From assembly GCF_021728395.1 (NCBI RefSeq), contig NZ_JAKKCM010000016.1, positions 32,175-96,174 on the forward strand: 64,000 nucleotides of DNA, read 5' to 3'. Under the pieces are notes generated by a model. The model had not been told where the DNA came from and did not search any database. It was given only the letters and a program-made list of their open reading frames with translations. Source of the DNA: Vibrio sp. J1-1 (GTDB lineage: Bacteria > Pseudomonadota > Gammaproteobacteria > Enterobacterales > Vibrionaceae). Made by a program: the position numbers and the translations under genes. Numbering within the stretch: the first letter of the stretch is position 1; every line of letters starts with the position of its first letter. Of the stretch, positions 1 to 9,270 are shown one piece after another.

Positions 1-1130
1 TGTTTACCAGAGCGGCAGAAAATCCTTGGGACTGGTTAGATCAAAGCATCATCATTAGTCTGCCATTAGTCGGGTACTTGATCGCCATATTCATCTGCTC
101 CCCGATTTCCAAACGCTTAACGTTAATGCTAGGGCACAGGAAGCTCTTATTATGGGCCATGGTACCAGCGGTGTTTATCCAAATCGGTTTATACTTTTCT
201 ACGAGCGTTACAGAGATAATTTTCTTTAGAACACTGTCTGGGTTTGGCTATGCCATTGCCACCTTAACGTATCAAGATTACGTGATCGATATGATCTCCC
301 CACAACGCAGAACTCAGTCACTAGGCAACTTTACCGCTGTGTTAGTCGGTGGCATTTTTTGTGGCACGGCGACTGGGGCAATCTTAGCTGACAGATTAGG
401 GCAACATTCAGTGTTTCTAATCAGCTCGGTACTTGTGGCGCTCGCCTGCCTGTTAATAACACTCCTACTCCCCGCCAATACCGCATCCACAGTGAACAGA
501 CAACATCAGGAGTTCAAACTCTCTTCAATTGTTCGTCTATTAACCAATAAAAGATTCTTCTCTTTCGTGGTAGGGATTGCAATGCCTTGCAACGTTATCA
601 TGCAAGCTTTCGTCGCCTTTATCGTCGCTTTGTATATGAATCAGCTAGGTGCTTCCACGGCGGAAACAGGTCGCACGCTGATGGGCTACTTTCTCATGAC
701 TTACTTTGTTGCCCCAGTTTCGACAAAGTACTCTGAACATAAGGTATCCCCCACTAACATCACCATTATTGGTGCGACGGTCACGGGTATCGCACTCTTG
801 CTTGCGGGCATCGCAACGACTCAGCAAGAATTTCTTCTTGCAGTATTAGGAGTCGGCTTAGGTCACGGCTTAGTTCGCAGTCATCAGCTGCCCGTGTTAG
901 TTCAACTTACCGAATCCTCATTGGCTAAGATCAGCCAATATGTAGTCTTAGGCGCGACACGAACTATTGAGCGCGGTGGAAGCATCTTCGGTTTACTGGT
1001 TGCAGCATGGCTTTCAGGTGCAGTGGGTTACCCACGTACTATAATCCTGTTAGGCACTTTGTCACTGTGCGGTGTCTTACTGTTTTCATTGACACATCTT
1101 ATTGAAAAACCAATACACAATGGTGATTAG
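1..1130 (+). CDS. MFS transporter, C-terminal part (gene cut by window edge)
   Basis: The reading frame is open from base 3 with no stop before the left edge, so the gene begins outside the window and the apparent TTG start at 78 is internal. The visible part has many hydrophobic helices (for example around VGGIFCGTATGAIL and IIGATVTGIALLLAGI) and a charged cytoplasmic loop after the first visible helix, as in major facilitator superfamily permeases. The substrate is not evident. Its TAG stop (1128-1130) directly abuts the ATG of the next gene, a periplasmic binding protein, which implies translational coupling and a shared task. Family assignment is fairly sure; function is open. Confidence 0.75.
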   Translation, partial: FTRAAENPWDWLDQSIIISLPLVGYLIAIFICSPISKRLTLMLGHRKLLLWAMVPAVFIQIGLYFSTSVTEIIFFRTLSGFGYAIATLTYQDYVIDMISPQRRTQSLGNFTAVLVGGIFCGTATGAILADRLGQHSVFLISSVLVALACLLITLLLPANTASTVNRQHQEFKLSSIVRLLTNKRFFSFVVGIAMPCNVIMQAFVAFIVALYMNQLGASTAETGRTLMGYFLMTYFVAPVSTKYSEHKVSPTNITIIGATVTGIALLLAGIATTQQEFLLAVLGVGLGHGLVRSHQLPVLVQLTESSLAKISQYVVLGATRTIERGGSIFGLLVAAWLSGAVGYPRTIILLGTLSLCGVLLFSLTHLIEKPIHNGD

Positions 1131-2150
1131 ATGCCTCGTTCTCAACTTTGTCTTTTGCTACTCATTATGATCAGTGCATGCTTTCCTTTATCGGCTCAAG
1201 AAAAGAGGGCTACCGATGAAGATAGAAAACTGATCTATATGGTACTTTGGAGAGGCTGTGAAGAAGCATGTAACTCGTTCATAGAGTCTCTAAAAAGCAA
1301 TGACTTAAAAACCAAAATTATTCAGAGAGACGCTAAAGGCGATAAGTCTCACTTCCCCAAGTGGGTCAAAGAAGCAAGAGAACTCAATGCTGATCTTATC
1401 GTCACTTGGGGAACGAGCGCGACATTGGGTATGGCGGGTAGAATCGGCGAGAAAGACAACGATGCCTTCATCAGCAAAATTCCGCTGGTATTTATGATCG
1501 TTTCAGATCCGATTGGTTCGCGCATTATCCAAAGTTATGCACAAACTGGTCGAGATAATATCACGGGAACTCGAAACAGACCTGATGACATCGTTTATAT
1601 CAATGCGATTCGCTCCTATCTTCCGAGGTTTAATAAACTTGGCATGCTTTACAATAGCAATGAGCCAAATTCAGAGCAAAAAGCAAAACAGATTAAAGTT
1701 CTGGCGAAAAGCATGAATTTTGAAGTGATCTCACTTCCTCTAGCTCTCAATATAGAGGGCAAGCCACGTAAAGATGACATTGCAGTCAAAATGGAAGAAC
1801 TAAAGTCTCAAGGTGTAGATTTTATATATATGGGGTCGAGCTCATTCTTACGCAGTCACCAAAATCTATTTACTCTATCAGCGATGAACCGAGGGATGCC
1901 AGTTCTAAGCCCATATCACAATACAGTCACCAACTCTCATGCATTGCTTTCTGTTGCAGCCAAGTACGAAGATATTGGCCAGTTAGCGGCCGAACAAGCA
2001 TTGCTAATCCTTAAAGAAGGCAAGATACCTGGGACTATTCCTGTACGCTCAGTTAGCCAATATACCTATCTTATCAATATGAGTGTTGCTCGAAGGTTGA
2101 ATCTCTATCCGTCAGTAGAAATTCTTCAATTTGCACATTTAATCAACTAG
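1131..2150 (+). CDS. ABC-type periplasmic substrate-binding protein (PF04392-like)
   Basis: A 339-residue protein with a clear N-terminal signal peptide (hydrophobic run LCLLLLIMISACF, cleavage probably near LSAQ). The rest resembles the ABC_sub_bind family (PF04392, TrpX-like): a two-lobed periplasmic fold with LIVTWGTSATLG in lobe 1 and the region SQGVDFIYMGSSSFL in lobe 2. These proteins capture small ligands for ABC permeases or present them to sensors. Here the start codon immediately follows the stop of an MFS gene and no ABC permease or ATPase follows, which is unusual. The ligand is unknown. The downstream neighbour is a convergent LysR gene. Confidence 0.75.
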   Translation: MPRSQLCLLLLIMISACFPLSAQEKRATDEDRKLIYMVLWRGCEEACNSFIESLKSNDLKTKIIQRDAKGDKSHFPKWVKEARELNADLIVTWGTSATLGMAGRIGEKDNDAFISKIPLVFMIVSDPIGSRIIQSYAQTGRDNITGTRNRPDDIVYINAIRSYLPRFNKLGMLYNSNEPNSEQKAKQIKVLAKSMNFEVISLPLALNIEGKPRKDDIAVKMEELKSQGVDFIYMGSSSFLRSHQNLFTLSAMNRGMPVLSPYHNTVTNSHALLSVAAKYEDIGQLAAEQALLILKEGKIPGTIPVRSVSQYTYLINMSVARRLNLYPSVEILQFAHLIN

Positions 2151-2211
2151 AACAGACACTATGAAATAACCAGAGATGGGCATCTGTTGGTAGCAATAAA
2201 AAACTGCCATT

Positions 2212-3123
2212 CTACTCTTCATCAAAGCGGGCATAGCGATCAGCTAGGAAATCAATCAATGCTCTAACTGAAGGCAACAGACCTCGACGAGAAGGAAATA
2301 CCACATGGATAATTTCTTTTGGCGCTGTCCAGCCATCAAGGAGCTTAATTAAACTTCCATCTTTCATCTGCTGCGTAACCATCAAGGTCGGCAATTGTAC
2401 TACCCCCACTCCTGCTACTGCTGCATTACGCAGCGCAACCATATCAGTAGTCACAAAGCGTGGCTTAAAAGGCACTTCTATGAGTTTATTGTCAGGCGCG
2501 TACCAGCTCCAGACAAATTGGTATTGAGGTTGTCCCAATCCCAGAGAAGGCCAGTTACATAGGTCAGTCAGGTGATTTGGCAACGCATAACTGTCTACAA
2601 GAGCCGGGCTGGCAACCAAACTCAAACTACGCTCAGATAACACTCGCATAACGAGCTCACTATCTTCAAGTGGGGGCGGCCGCACTCTAATAGCCACATC
2701 TACACCTTCAGATATCAGGTCCACACGACGATTAGACGCTTCAAGTTGAATATTTATTTGCGGGTACTCTGTCATAAACTCAGCCAGCATACAGCCGATG
2801 TGAGCGTGCAGCAATGCGATGGGACAGGTCAGGCGGATGGTGCCTCTGGGTTCAGATTTTAACGAGTCGATGGCGTCCTGCGCAGACTCTGCTTCCTCCA
2901 GCATCGCCTTGCAGTGCTGAAAATAAGTCAGCCCCACTTCAGTGAGATGAAAACTGCGAGTGGAGCGATAAATCAGCTTAGTATCCAACCGTGCTTCCAG
3001 CGCTGCAATCCGGCGACTGAGCTTGGACTTGGGAATACACAACGCTCTACTGGCCGGAGCGAAGCCGCCGTATTCCACCGCTTTCACAAAATAATAGAGA
3101 TCATTGAGATCCTGCATCTTCAT
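2212..3123 (-). CDS. LysR-family transcriptional regulator, divergent from the pirin cassette
   Basis: A 303-residue LysR-type regulator. Residues 5-64 form the winged helix-turn-helix (LNDLYYFVKAVEYGGFAPAS...KSKLSRRIAALE), followed by a linker helix and a substrate-binding domain from about residue 90 (GTIRLTCPIALLHAHIG). Most similar in style to the small LysR regulators found beside pirin or quinone-related genes. The divergent gene starts at 3220, so the 96-base gap (3124-3219) should hold both promoters and the LysR operator. It probably controls the three-gene pirin/hydrolase cassette; the inducer is unknown. The start at 3123 is the first ATG; an alternative ATG lies two codons inside. 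Confidence 0.85.
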   Translation of the reverse strand: MKMQDLNDLYYFVKAVEYGGFAPASRALCIPKSKLSRRIAALEARLDTKLIYRSTRSFHLTEVGLTYFQHCKAMLEEAESAQDAIDSLKSEPRGTIRLTCPIALLHAHIGCMLAEFMTEYPQINIQLEASNRRVDLISEGVDVAIRVRPPPLEDSELVMRVLSERSLSLVASPALVDSYALPNHLTDLCNWPSLGLGQPQYQFVWSWYAPDNKLIEVPFKPRFVTTDMVALRNAAVAGVGVVQLPTLMVTQQMKDGSLIKLLDGWTAPKEIIHVVFPSRRGLLPSVRALIDFLADRYARFDEE

Positions 3124-3219
3124 CGTTCCACCAGTGCAACAGTGAGATGCATTTTAGCAGTCTACTCAATCACTGTACCACCTATATGATCACAACAAGT
3201 GAAATTTAAGGAGACTCTT

Positions 3220-4080
3220 ATGAAATCTATCTACGGCATTATTAAAGATCCCTCCCCCCATTGGGTGGGTAATGGCTTCCCGGTTCGCTCGCTGTTTTCT
3301 TATCACAACCAGGCCGCTCAGATGAGTCCCTTCCTACTGCTGGATTACGCTGGGCCGATGCGCTTTCCCGCCGATGGTGTGAAGCGAGGCGTAGGAGAGC
3401 ACCCCCATCGTGGTTTCGAAACGGTCACCATTGTCTACAGAGGCGAGGTAGAACATCGAGATTCCACTGGCAAGGGCGGCATAATTGGATCCGGAGATGT
3501 GCAATGGATGACCGCAGGCGCTGGCATTATGCATGAAGAATTCCATTCCAGTACATTCAGCCAAAACGGTGGTGATCTGCAGATGGTCCAGCTTTGGGTC
3601 AATCTGCCCAAAGCGGACAAGATGACGCCTCCCGGTTATCAGGCTATTACCAAGGCCGACATTCCCGAAGTGCCATTGGCCAACAACGCTGGCACTCTGC
3701 GGCCTATCGCCGGTCACTTTGACGGTCATCAGGGCCCGGCCAATACCTTCAGTCCTATGCACGTTTGGGACTTACGTCTCAAGACAGGCGGACAAACCCA
3801 GTTTGATCTCCCCCAGGGCTGGACCACCGCCGTGGTGGTGCTGGAAGGCGAAGTCTGTGTCAACAGCTCCGATCCAGTCAGCGACGGTAATATGGTATTG
3901 CTCAGCCGCCAGAACAGTGGCGTTAAGCTGCATACGTCACAGAACAGTTTAGTACTGCTGCTCAGTGGCGAGCCCATTAACGAGCCTATCGTAGGTCACG
4001 GTCCCTTTGTTATGAACACCAAGGAAGAAATTTTACACGCTTTCGAAGACCTGCAACGCGGTCAATTCGGACGCCTGTGA
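3220..4080 (+). CDS. Pirin family protein (first copy)
   Basis: A bicupin of 286 residues. The N-terminal cupin carries the pirin metal ligands: the His pair in EHPHRGFETVT, a His in EHRDS and His-Glu in GIMHEEF. Pirins bind a single Fe or similar metal; some act as quercetin 2,3-dioxygenases and others as redox-linked regulators, so the substrate here cannot be stated. Start chosen at ATG 3220 because AAGGAG lies at 3208-3213; an in-frame GTG at 3199 is upstream of that site and less likely. First gene of a cassette transcribed away from a LysR gene. Its base composition looks GC-richer than the surrounding Vibrio genes. Confidence 0.88.
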   Translation: MKSIYGIIKDPSPHWVGNGFPVRSLFSYHNQAAQMSPFLLLDYAGPMRFPADGVKRGVGEHPHRGFETVTIVYRGEVEHRDSTGKGGIIGSGDVQWMTAGAGIMHEEFHSSTFSQNGGDLQMVQLWVNLPKADKMTPPGYQAITKADIPEVPLANNAGTLRPIAGHFDGHQGPANTFSPMHVWDLRLKTGGQTQFDLPQGWTTAVVVLEGEVCVNSSDPVSDGNMVLLSRQNSGVKLHTSQNSLVLLLSGEPINEPIVGHGPFVMNTKEEILHAFEDLQRGQFGRL

Positions 4081-4085
4081 AAACC

Positions 4086-4104
4086 GGAGCCGGTATACGG
4101 CTCC
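4086..4104 (+). terminator. Intercistronic hairpin after the first pirin gene
   Basis: GGAGCCG (4086-4092) pairs with CGGCTCC (4098-4104) around a 5-base loop, right after the pirin stop. The following TTATCT is a poor U-tract, so this may be a weak terminator or an RNA-stabilising stem inside the cassette. Confidence 0.5.
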
Positions 4105-4142
4105 TTATCTAAACTACCAACTACTATTTCCCGGAGGAAATG

Positions 4143-4769
4143 ATGAGCTTTAAATACAACCGACTCGACAAAGATAACGCTGCGGTACTATTGGTCGATC
4201 ATCAGGCCGGCCTTCTGTCTCTGGTACGTGATATTGAACCGGACAAATTTAAAAACAATGTACTGGCGCTGGCTGATTTAGCCAAGTACTTCAATTTACC
4301 CACCATTTTAACCACCAGCTTTGAAACTGGCCCTAATGGTCCTTTGGTGCCTGAGCTGAAAGAAATCTTCCCTGACGCGCCCTATATTGCTCGTCCCGGC
4401 CAGATTAACGCCTGGGATAATGAAGAATTCCTGGCCGCAGTTAAGGCTACGGGTAAGAAGCAGCTGATTGTGGCAGGCGTTGTGACTGAAGTGTGTGTGG
4501 CCTTCCCTGTTCTGTCCGCACTGGAAGAAGGTTACGAGGTTTTTGTGGTTACCGATGCTTCCGGTACCTTTAACCCCATAACCCGTGACGCAGCCTGGGA
4601 TCGCATGTCACAAGCTGGTGCGCAGCTGATGACCTGGTTCGGTACTGCCTGTGAACTGCATCGTGACTGGCGGAACGACATCGAAGGATTGGGCGCATTG
4701 TTCGCCAACCACATTCCCGACTATAAGAACCTGATCACCAGCTATACCACATTAACCAGCAAAGACTGA
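4143..4769 (+). CDS. Isochorismatase-like cysteine hydrolase (YcaC type)
   Basis: A hydrolase of about 208 residues in the isochorismatase/YcaC superfamily. The catalytic Asp is in LLVDHQAGL near the N-terminus and the nucleophilic Cys in VVTEVCVAFPVLSALEEG; the family also uses a Lys located between them. These enzymes hydrolyse amides or related bonds; YcaC-type members have no settled substrate. Start chosen at ATG 4143, which is 5 bases after GGAGG (4133-4137); ATG 4140 is too close to it. It lies between two pirin genes, so all three probably act on one compound class, possibly aromatic or quinone-like molecules (inference only). Confidence 0.85.
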   Translation: MSFKYNRLDKDNAAVLLVDHQAGLLSLVRDIEPDKFKNNVLALADLAKYFNLPTILTTSFETGPNGPLVPELKEIFPDAPYIARPGQINAWDNEEFLAAVKATGKKQLIVAGVVTEVCVAFPVLSALEEGYEVFVVTDASGTFNPITRDAAWDRMSQAGAQLMTWFGTACELHRDWRNDIEGLGALFANHIPDYKNLITSYTTLTSKD

Positions 4770-4785
4770 GTTTTCATGTAAAACT

Positions 4786-4808
4786 AAAGGGAGCCGTGCT
4801 CCCTTTTT
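4786..4808 (+). terminator. Rho-independent terminator-like hairpin before the second pirin gene
   Basis: AAAGGGAGC (4786-4794) pairs with GCTCCCTTT (4798-4806) around a 3-base loop, followed by more T. It sits between the hydrolase stop and the second pirin's ribosome site (AGGA 4813-4816), so it could lower downstream expression. Confidence 0.65.
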
Positions 4809-4823
4809 TCACAGGAATTGATT

Positions 4824-5738
4824 ATGAGTAATCTCGCATCCGAACTAGTTCAGGATTGCAGCGTTATCAGTGGCTGCAACGCGTTAAAATTGGTGCTCAG
4901 ACCCAAGGATAAAGATCTGGGTGGCTTTTGTGTGCGCCGTACTCTGCCCACCAAGGGGTGTCACAGCGTCGGCCCTTGGGTGTTTTTTGATCATATGGGC
5001 CCTGCTCACTTTGAAAAAGATCAGGGCATCGACGTGCGACCTCACCCCCATATTGGCCTTGCAACAGTCACTTACCTGTTTGAAGGTGAAATGCTGCACC
5101 GTGATTCACTCGGTACTGAAGCGCGGGTATTGCCTGGTGATATAAATTTGATGGTGGCCGGTCGAGGCATTGTGCACTCAGAACGCCAGCGCGAAGAGAT
5201 TAAAGCGGGTCCCCAGGATGTTCACGGCTTGCAACTATGGCTTGCACTGCCCACTGATCTGGAGCAATCCGAGCCGGGCTTCTTCCATTATGACAAGGCT
5301 GAAATTCCCGAGGTAGAACGAAACGACGTACCAGTACGGGTCATGATGGGCTGCGCTTATGGGGTCACCTCGCCGGTAAAAACCTTCTCTAAAACTCTGT
5401 ACATCGAGGCGCGCCTGAAAGCCGGGCAAACGCTCGTATTGCCCGAGGCAGAGGAAAGAGCCCTGTATATTGTCAAAGGTTCAGTGGCCTTGCGTGAGAT
5501 CACTTTGGACGAACACTGCATGGCGATCTTTGGCGATGAATCCGACATCACTGTAACTGCCCAAAGCGATACCATACTGACGGTGGTCGGCGGTGCGCCA
5601 GTGGGCAAACGCTATATGGAATGGAATTTTGTCGCCAGCGACAAGTCGCTGATTGAACAGGCCAAAGCTGACTGGAAGGCGGGCCGCTTTGCCAAGGTTC
5701 CCGGCGACGAGCAGGAGTTTATTCCTCTTCCTGAATAA
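4824..5738 (+). CDS. Pirin family protein (second copy)
   Basis: A bicupin of 304 residues, clearly pirin-like but distinct from the copy at 3220. Metal ligands: RPHPHIGLATVT, MLHRDS and GIVHSER; the last differs from the HEE form of the first copy, so the fourth ligand position may vary. Start chosen at ATG 4824 with AGGA seven bases upstream; a TTG at 4818 overlaps that spacing. It ends the cassette and is followed by a strong terminator. Two divergent pirins flanking one cysteine hydrolase suggest sequential or partner roles rather than simple duplication. The enzymatic activity is not known. Confidence 0.88.
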   Translation: MSNLASELVQDCSVISGCNALKLVLRPKDKDLGGFCVRRTLPTKGCHSVGPWVFFDHMGPAHFEKDQGIDVRPHPHIGLATVTYLFEGEMLHRDSLGTEARVLPGDINLMVAGRGIVHSERQREEIKAGPQDVHGLQLWLALPTDLEQSEPGFFHYDKAEIPEVERNDVPVRVMMGCAYGVTSPVKTFSKTLYIEARLKAGQTLVLPEAEERALYIVKGSVALREITLDEHCMAIFGDESDITVTAQSDTILTVVGGAPVGKRYMEWNFVASDKSLIEQAKADWKAGRFAKVPGDEQEFIPLPE

Positions 5739-5753
5739 CAACGGCACAATACC

Positions 5754-5788
5754 CGTTGCTCTGGTAAAGGCCAGAGCAACGCTTTTTT
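5754..5788 (+). terminator. Strong rho-independent terminator of the pirin cassette
   Basis: A perfect 11-base-pair stem (CGTTGCTCTGG at 5754-5764 with CCAGAGCAACG at 5771-5781) and a 6-base loop, followed by TTTTTT (5783-5788). Confidence 0.93.
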
Positions 5789-5886
5789 GTATCCAGTGCA
5801 AACTCTCAGCCGAAATCCCAGCCAGAGCTATACATTGCCGACCAGTACCAGTCACTCTCCACCGAATATCAATGAGAAAGAAAAAC

Positions 5887-5914
5887 ACCTAACTAACAGT
5901 TAGTTATAATCGCA
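5887..5914. promoter_or_regulatory. Perfect palindrome overlapping a TATAAT box
   Basis: TAACTAAC and GTTAGTTA (about 5889-5905) form an 8-base inverted repeat around one base, and the right arm runs into TATAAT reading on the plus strand. This looks like a repressor operator (TetR-like size) over a promoter, but no intact regulator or substantial gene lies downstream before guaA. The 412-base gap 5739-6150 otherwise holds the terminators on each side and a doubtful 32-codon frame at 5965-6063. Confidence 0.45.
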
Positions 5915-5964
5915 CTTGTTCTCAATACCTTTATCTGTACCATGCCCCATCAAAAACACTCAGC

Positions 5965-6063
5965 ATGGTATCGGGCGTAATCCATGGCATTACCGATGAA
6001 TCACACCCATTAAAATACCACGGTCAAACCGTGCTTGGTGTTGCCAGACATTGCCCAAAATGA
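5965..6063 (+). CDS. Possible small ORF or gene remnant (32 codons)
   Basis: The frame ATG 5965 to TGA 6061-6063 encodes 32 residues (begins MVSGVIHGITDE, ends VARHCPK). No ribosome site is obvious. It lies downstream of the palindrome-covered promoter at 5887-5914. It could be the tail of a decayed gene formerly attached to the pirin cassette, or chance. Not recognised. Confidence 0.2.
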   Translation: MVSGVIHGITDESHPLKYHGQTVLGVARHCPK

Positions 6064-6076
6064 CCAAGCCAAGAAC

Positions 6077-6103
6077 AAAAAAAGTCCGCAATTACGCGGA
6101 CTT
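6077..6103 (-). terminator. guaA terminator
   Basis: Read on the minus strand, AAGTCCGC (from 6103) pairs with GCGGACTT (ending 6082) around a 6-base loop and runs into a T-tract (A run 6077-6083 on the plus strand). Confidence 0.9.
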
Positions 6104-6150
6104 AAGTATGATTTAGTGCCTGTTAGTGCCAGACGTTTCCAGTTGGAAAA

Positions 6151-7704
6151 TTATTCCCACTCGATTGTCGCTGGTGGCTTACCAGAAATGTCGTAAACAA
6201 CACGTGAAATGCCGTCAACTTCATTGATAATGCGGTTAGATACTTTACCTAGGAAGTCGTACGGTAGGTGTGCCCAATGCGCTGTCATAAAGTCGATGGT
6301 TTCTACTGCACGCAGCGATACAACCCAGTCATACTTACGACCATCGCCCATTACACCGACAGAGCGAACTGGTAGGAATACCGTGAACGCTTGAGACACT
6401 TTGTTGTAAAGGTCTGCTGCGTGAAGCTCTTCAATGAAGATAGCGTCAGCACGACGTAACAAGTCACAGTACTCTTTCTTGATCTCGCCAAGAACGCGAA
6501 CACCTAGACCAGGACCAGGGAATGGGTGGCGGTAAAGCATGTTGTAAGGAAGACCTAGCTCTAGACCGATCTTACGAACTTCATCTTTAAATAGCTCACG
6601 TAGTGGCTCAACTAGACCCATTTCCATATCGTCTGGCAAACCGCCCACGTTGTGGTGTGATTTGATCACGTGCGCTTTACCAGTCTTAGAAGCTGCAGAC
6701 TCGATAACATCTGGGTAGATGGTGCCCTGAGCTAGCCATTTTGCGTTAGCTAGTTTCTTAGACTCTTCATCGAAAACGTCTACGAACACATGGCCGATAG
6801 TCTTACGCTTGTCTTCTGGATCAGACTTACCTTTTAGCGCGTCAAGGAAACGATCTTCTGCGTCAACTTTGATGATGTTTAGGCCGAACTTGTCGCCAAA
6901 CATATCCATTACTTGCTGACCTTCGTTTAGACGAAGCAGACCGTTATCAACGAATACACACGTTAGCTTATCGCCAATCGCGCGGTGAACCAACATAGCA
7001 ACAACTGATGAATCCACACCACCAGATAGACCTAGGATAACTTCATCGTCACCCACTTGCTCTTTGATACGAGCGACTGCGTCTTCGATGATAGATTCAG
7101 ATGTCCATAGACGCTCACAACCACATACGCCAAGAACAAAGTTCTCTAGCATTTGCAGGCCTTGTTTTGTGTGCGTTACTTCTGGGTGGAACTGAACGCC
7201 GTAGTATTTTTTCTCTTCATTCGCCATCGCAGCGTAAGGACACGTGTCTGTCTCACCTACTTTTACGAAGTCTGCTGGGATTTCTACTACTTTGTCACCG
7301 TGGCTCATCCATACGTCTTGAGTTGCTTCAAGATCTTTGAATAGTGCAGATTCGCCAGAAACTTTAACTTGTGCGTAGCCAAACTCACGCTCGTTTGAGC
7401 CTGCGACTTTACCACCTAGCTGCTCTGCCATAGTCTGCATGCCGTAGCATACACCAAAAACAGGAACACCTGAGTCAAATACGTATTGAGGTGCGCGTGG
7501 AGAGTTCTCTTCTGTTACGCTTTCAGGGCCACCAGATAGGATGATGCCATCTGGGTTAAATTCGCGAATATCCGCTTCTTCTACGTCCCAGCTCCATAGT
7601 TCACAGTAAACGCCGATTTCACGTACGCGACGAGCAACTAATTGAGTGTACTGAGAACCGAAGTCCAAGATCAGAATACGTTGGTCATGGATATTTTTAG
7701 TCAT
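6151..7704 (-). CDS. guaA: GMP synthase (glutamine-hydrolysing)
   Basis: 517 residues, about the usual length. It converts XMP to GMP using ATP and glutamine, the last step of guanine nucleotide synthesis. The N-terminal class I glutamine amidotransferase domain (about residues 8-200) has the nucleophile in [17 protein letters not shown] and the His/Glu pair in [11 protein letters not shown]. The ATP pyrophosphatase domain follows with the P-loop [15 protein letters not shown], and the C-terminal dimerisation domain ends in KPPATIEWE. It is transcribed after guaB with a 99-base gap containing a perfect hairpin. A strong terminator follows. Confidence 0.98.
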   Translation of the reverse strand: MTKNIHDQRILILDFGSQYTQLVARRVREIGVYCELWSWDVEEADIREFNPDGIILSGGPESVTEENSPRAPQYVFDSGVPVFGVCYGMQTMAEQLGGKVAGSNEREFGYAQVKVSGESALFKDLEATQDVWMSHGDKVVEIPADFVKVGETDTCPYAAMANEEKKYYGVQFHPEVTHTKQGLQMLENFVLGVCGCERLWTSESIIEDAVARIKEQVGDDEVILGLSGGVDSSVVAMLVHRAIGDKLTCVFVDNGLLRLNEGQQVMDMFGDKFGLNIIKVDAEDRFLDALKGKSDPEDKRKTIGHVFVDVFDEESKKLANAKWLAQGTIYPDVIESAASKTGKAHVIKSHHNVGGLPDDMEMGLVEPLRELFKDEVRKIGLELGLPYNMLYRHPFPGPGLGVRVLGEIKKEYCDLLRRADAIFIEELHAADLYNKVSQAFTVFLPVRSVGVMGDGRKYDWVVSLRAVETIDFMTAHWAHLPYDFLGKVSNRIINEVDGISRVVYDISGKPPATIEWE

Positions 7705-7740
7705 TTTGAGCAGTCTTTTTTAGGCTAAGTGATTAAAACC

Positions 7741-7760
7741 GAGGCGAGTGTACTCGCCTC
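7741..7760 (-). terminator. Intercistronic hairpin between guaB and guaA
   Basis: GAGGCGAG (7741-7748) and CTCGCCTC (7753-7760) form a perfect 8-base-pair stem with a 4-base loop. On the minus strand it is followed by GGTTTT, a modest U-tract, so it may be a partial terminator or processing site setting the guaB:guaA ratio. Confidence 0.6.
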
Positions 7761-7803
7761 TTCTTAATGCTTCAAGGAAAAAGCAAACGTTTACGTTAGG
7801 CTA

Positions 7804-9270
7804 TTAGTTACCTAGACGGTAGTTCGGCGCTTCCTTAGTAATCTGAACGTCATGTACATGAGACTCTTGCATACCTGCGCCAGAGATACGTACAAATTCA
7901 GCTTTAGTACGCATATCTTCGATAGTTGCAGAACCCGTTAGGCCCATGCTTGAACGTAGACCGCCCATTTGCTGGTGTACGATCTCTTTTAGGCGACCTT
8001 TGTATGCGATACGACCTTCGATACCTTCAGGTACAAGCTTGTCTGCTGCGTTGTCAGACTGGAAGTAACGGTCCGAAGAACCTTGAGACATCGCGCCTAG
8101 AGAACCCATACCACGGTAAGCTTTGTAAGAACGGCCGTTGTAAAGAATCACTTCGCCCGGAGCTTCTTCCGTACCAGCAAACATAGAACCAACCATCACA
8201 CAGGATGCACCAGCAACGATTGCTTTACAGATATCACCAGAGAAACGGATACCGCCATCTGCGATAACAGGAACACCGTACTCATTCGCCACTTCAGCCG
8301 CATCTGCGATTGCTGTGATTTGAGGAACACCAACGCCTGTTACGATACGAGTCGTACAGATAGAACCAGGGCCGATACCAACTTTCACTGCGCTTACGCC
8401 AGCTTCGATAAGTGCTTTAGCACCAGCACCTGTTGCTACGTTACCGCCGATGATGTCTAGATCTGGGTACGCTGCGCGAGTTTCACGGATACGGCTTAGA
8501 ACACCTTCAGAGTGACCGTGAGACGAGTCAATTAACAGTACGTCAACGCCAGCTTCAACTAGAGCAGCAACACGTTCTTCGTTACCTGCACCAGCACCAA
8601 CTGCTGCACCAACGCGTAGACGACCACGCCCATCTTTACATGCGTTTGGTTTACGTTCTGCTTTATGGAAGTCTTTTGCTGTGATCATACCGGTCAGTTT
8701 GAAATCGTCATTTACAACCAGTACTTTCTCTACACGTGCTTCGTGCATTTTTTCTTGCACTTCTTCACGTGTTGCACCTTCTTCTACTGCCGCCAGTTTT
8801 TCTTTTGGCGTCATAACTGAAGATACTTTCTTAGAAAGGTCAGTAACAAAGCGAACGTCACGGCCAGTGATGATACCAACAAGTTCATTGTGCTCAGTTA
8901 CAACAGGGAAGCCAGCAAAACCGTGTTTTTCAGTCAGTGCGACTACGTCAGCGATGGTTGCATCAGGGTTGACTGTTACAGGGTCTGTAACAACACCTGA
9001 TTCGAATTTTTTAACTTTACGAACTTCGGCAGCCTGCTGCTCAATAGACATATTTTTGTGGATAAAGCCAATGCCACCTTCCTGCGCAAGTGCAATAGCG
9101 AGACGAGCTTCCGTCACGGTATCCATCGACGCAGAAATCATTGGAATATTCAGAGCAATATTTTTCGTTAGCTGAGTGCGAAGATCAGCTGTGTTTGGGA
9201 GAACGGTGGAGTGTGCTGGCACTAGCAGTACGTCGTCGAATGTCAGCGCTTCTTTGGCAATTCTTAGCAT
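7804..9270 (-). CDS. guaB: IMP dehydrogenase
   Basis: 488 residues when started at the ATG 9268-9270 ([16 protein letters not shown]), the same length as the E. coli enzyme; upstream in-frame codons to 9321 are not needed. It oxidises IMP to XMP with NAD+, the committed step to guanine nucleotides. The TIM-barrel catalytic domain is interrupted by two CBS domains (about residues 95-210: [17 protein letters not shown] and [14 protein letters not shown]). The catalytic Cys is in [17 protein letters not shown] and the active-site flap region carries [12 protein letters not shown]. First gene of guaBA, divergent from xseA. Confidence 0.98.
   Translation of the reverse strand: MLRIAKEALTFDDVLLVPAHSTVLPNTADLRTQLTKNIALNIPMISASMDTVTEARLAIALAQEGGIGFIHKNMSIEQQAAEVRKVKKFESGVVTDPVTVNPDATIADVVALTEKHGFAGFPVVTEHNELVGIITGRDVRFVTDLSKKVSSVMTPKEKLAAVEEGATREEVQEKMHEARVEKVLVVNDDFKLTGMITAKDFHKAERKPNACKDGRGRLRVGAAVGAGAGNEERVAALVEAGVDVLLIDSSHGHSEGVLSRIRETRAAYPDLDIIGGNVATGAGAKALIEAGVSAVKVGIGPGSICTTRIVTGVGVPQITAIADAAEVANEYGVPVIADGGIRFSGDICKAIVAGASCVMVGSMFAGTEEAPGEVILYNGRSYKAYRGMGSLGAMSQGSSDRYFQSDNAADKLVPEGIEGRIAYKGRLKEIVHQQMGGLRSSMGLTGSATIEDMRTKAEFVRISGAGMQESHVHDVQITKEAPNYRLGN

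Noticed and set aside
3334-3762. 142-residue minus-strand frame opposite the first pirin gene
   Set aside because: Antisense shadow; the pirin frame has all metal ligands and a good ribosome site.
5481-5888. 135-residue minus-strand frame
   Set aside because: Crosses the strong terminator at 5754-5788 and overlaps the second pirin gene antisense.
8681-9175. 164-residue plus-strand frame inside guaB
   Set aside because: Ser/Thr-rich antisense shadow of a highly expressed gene; no ribosome site.
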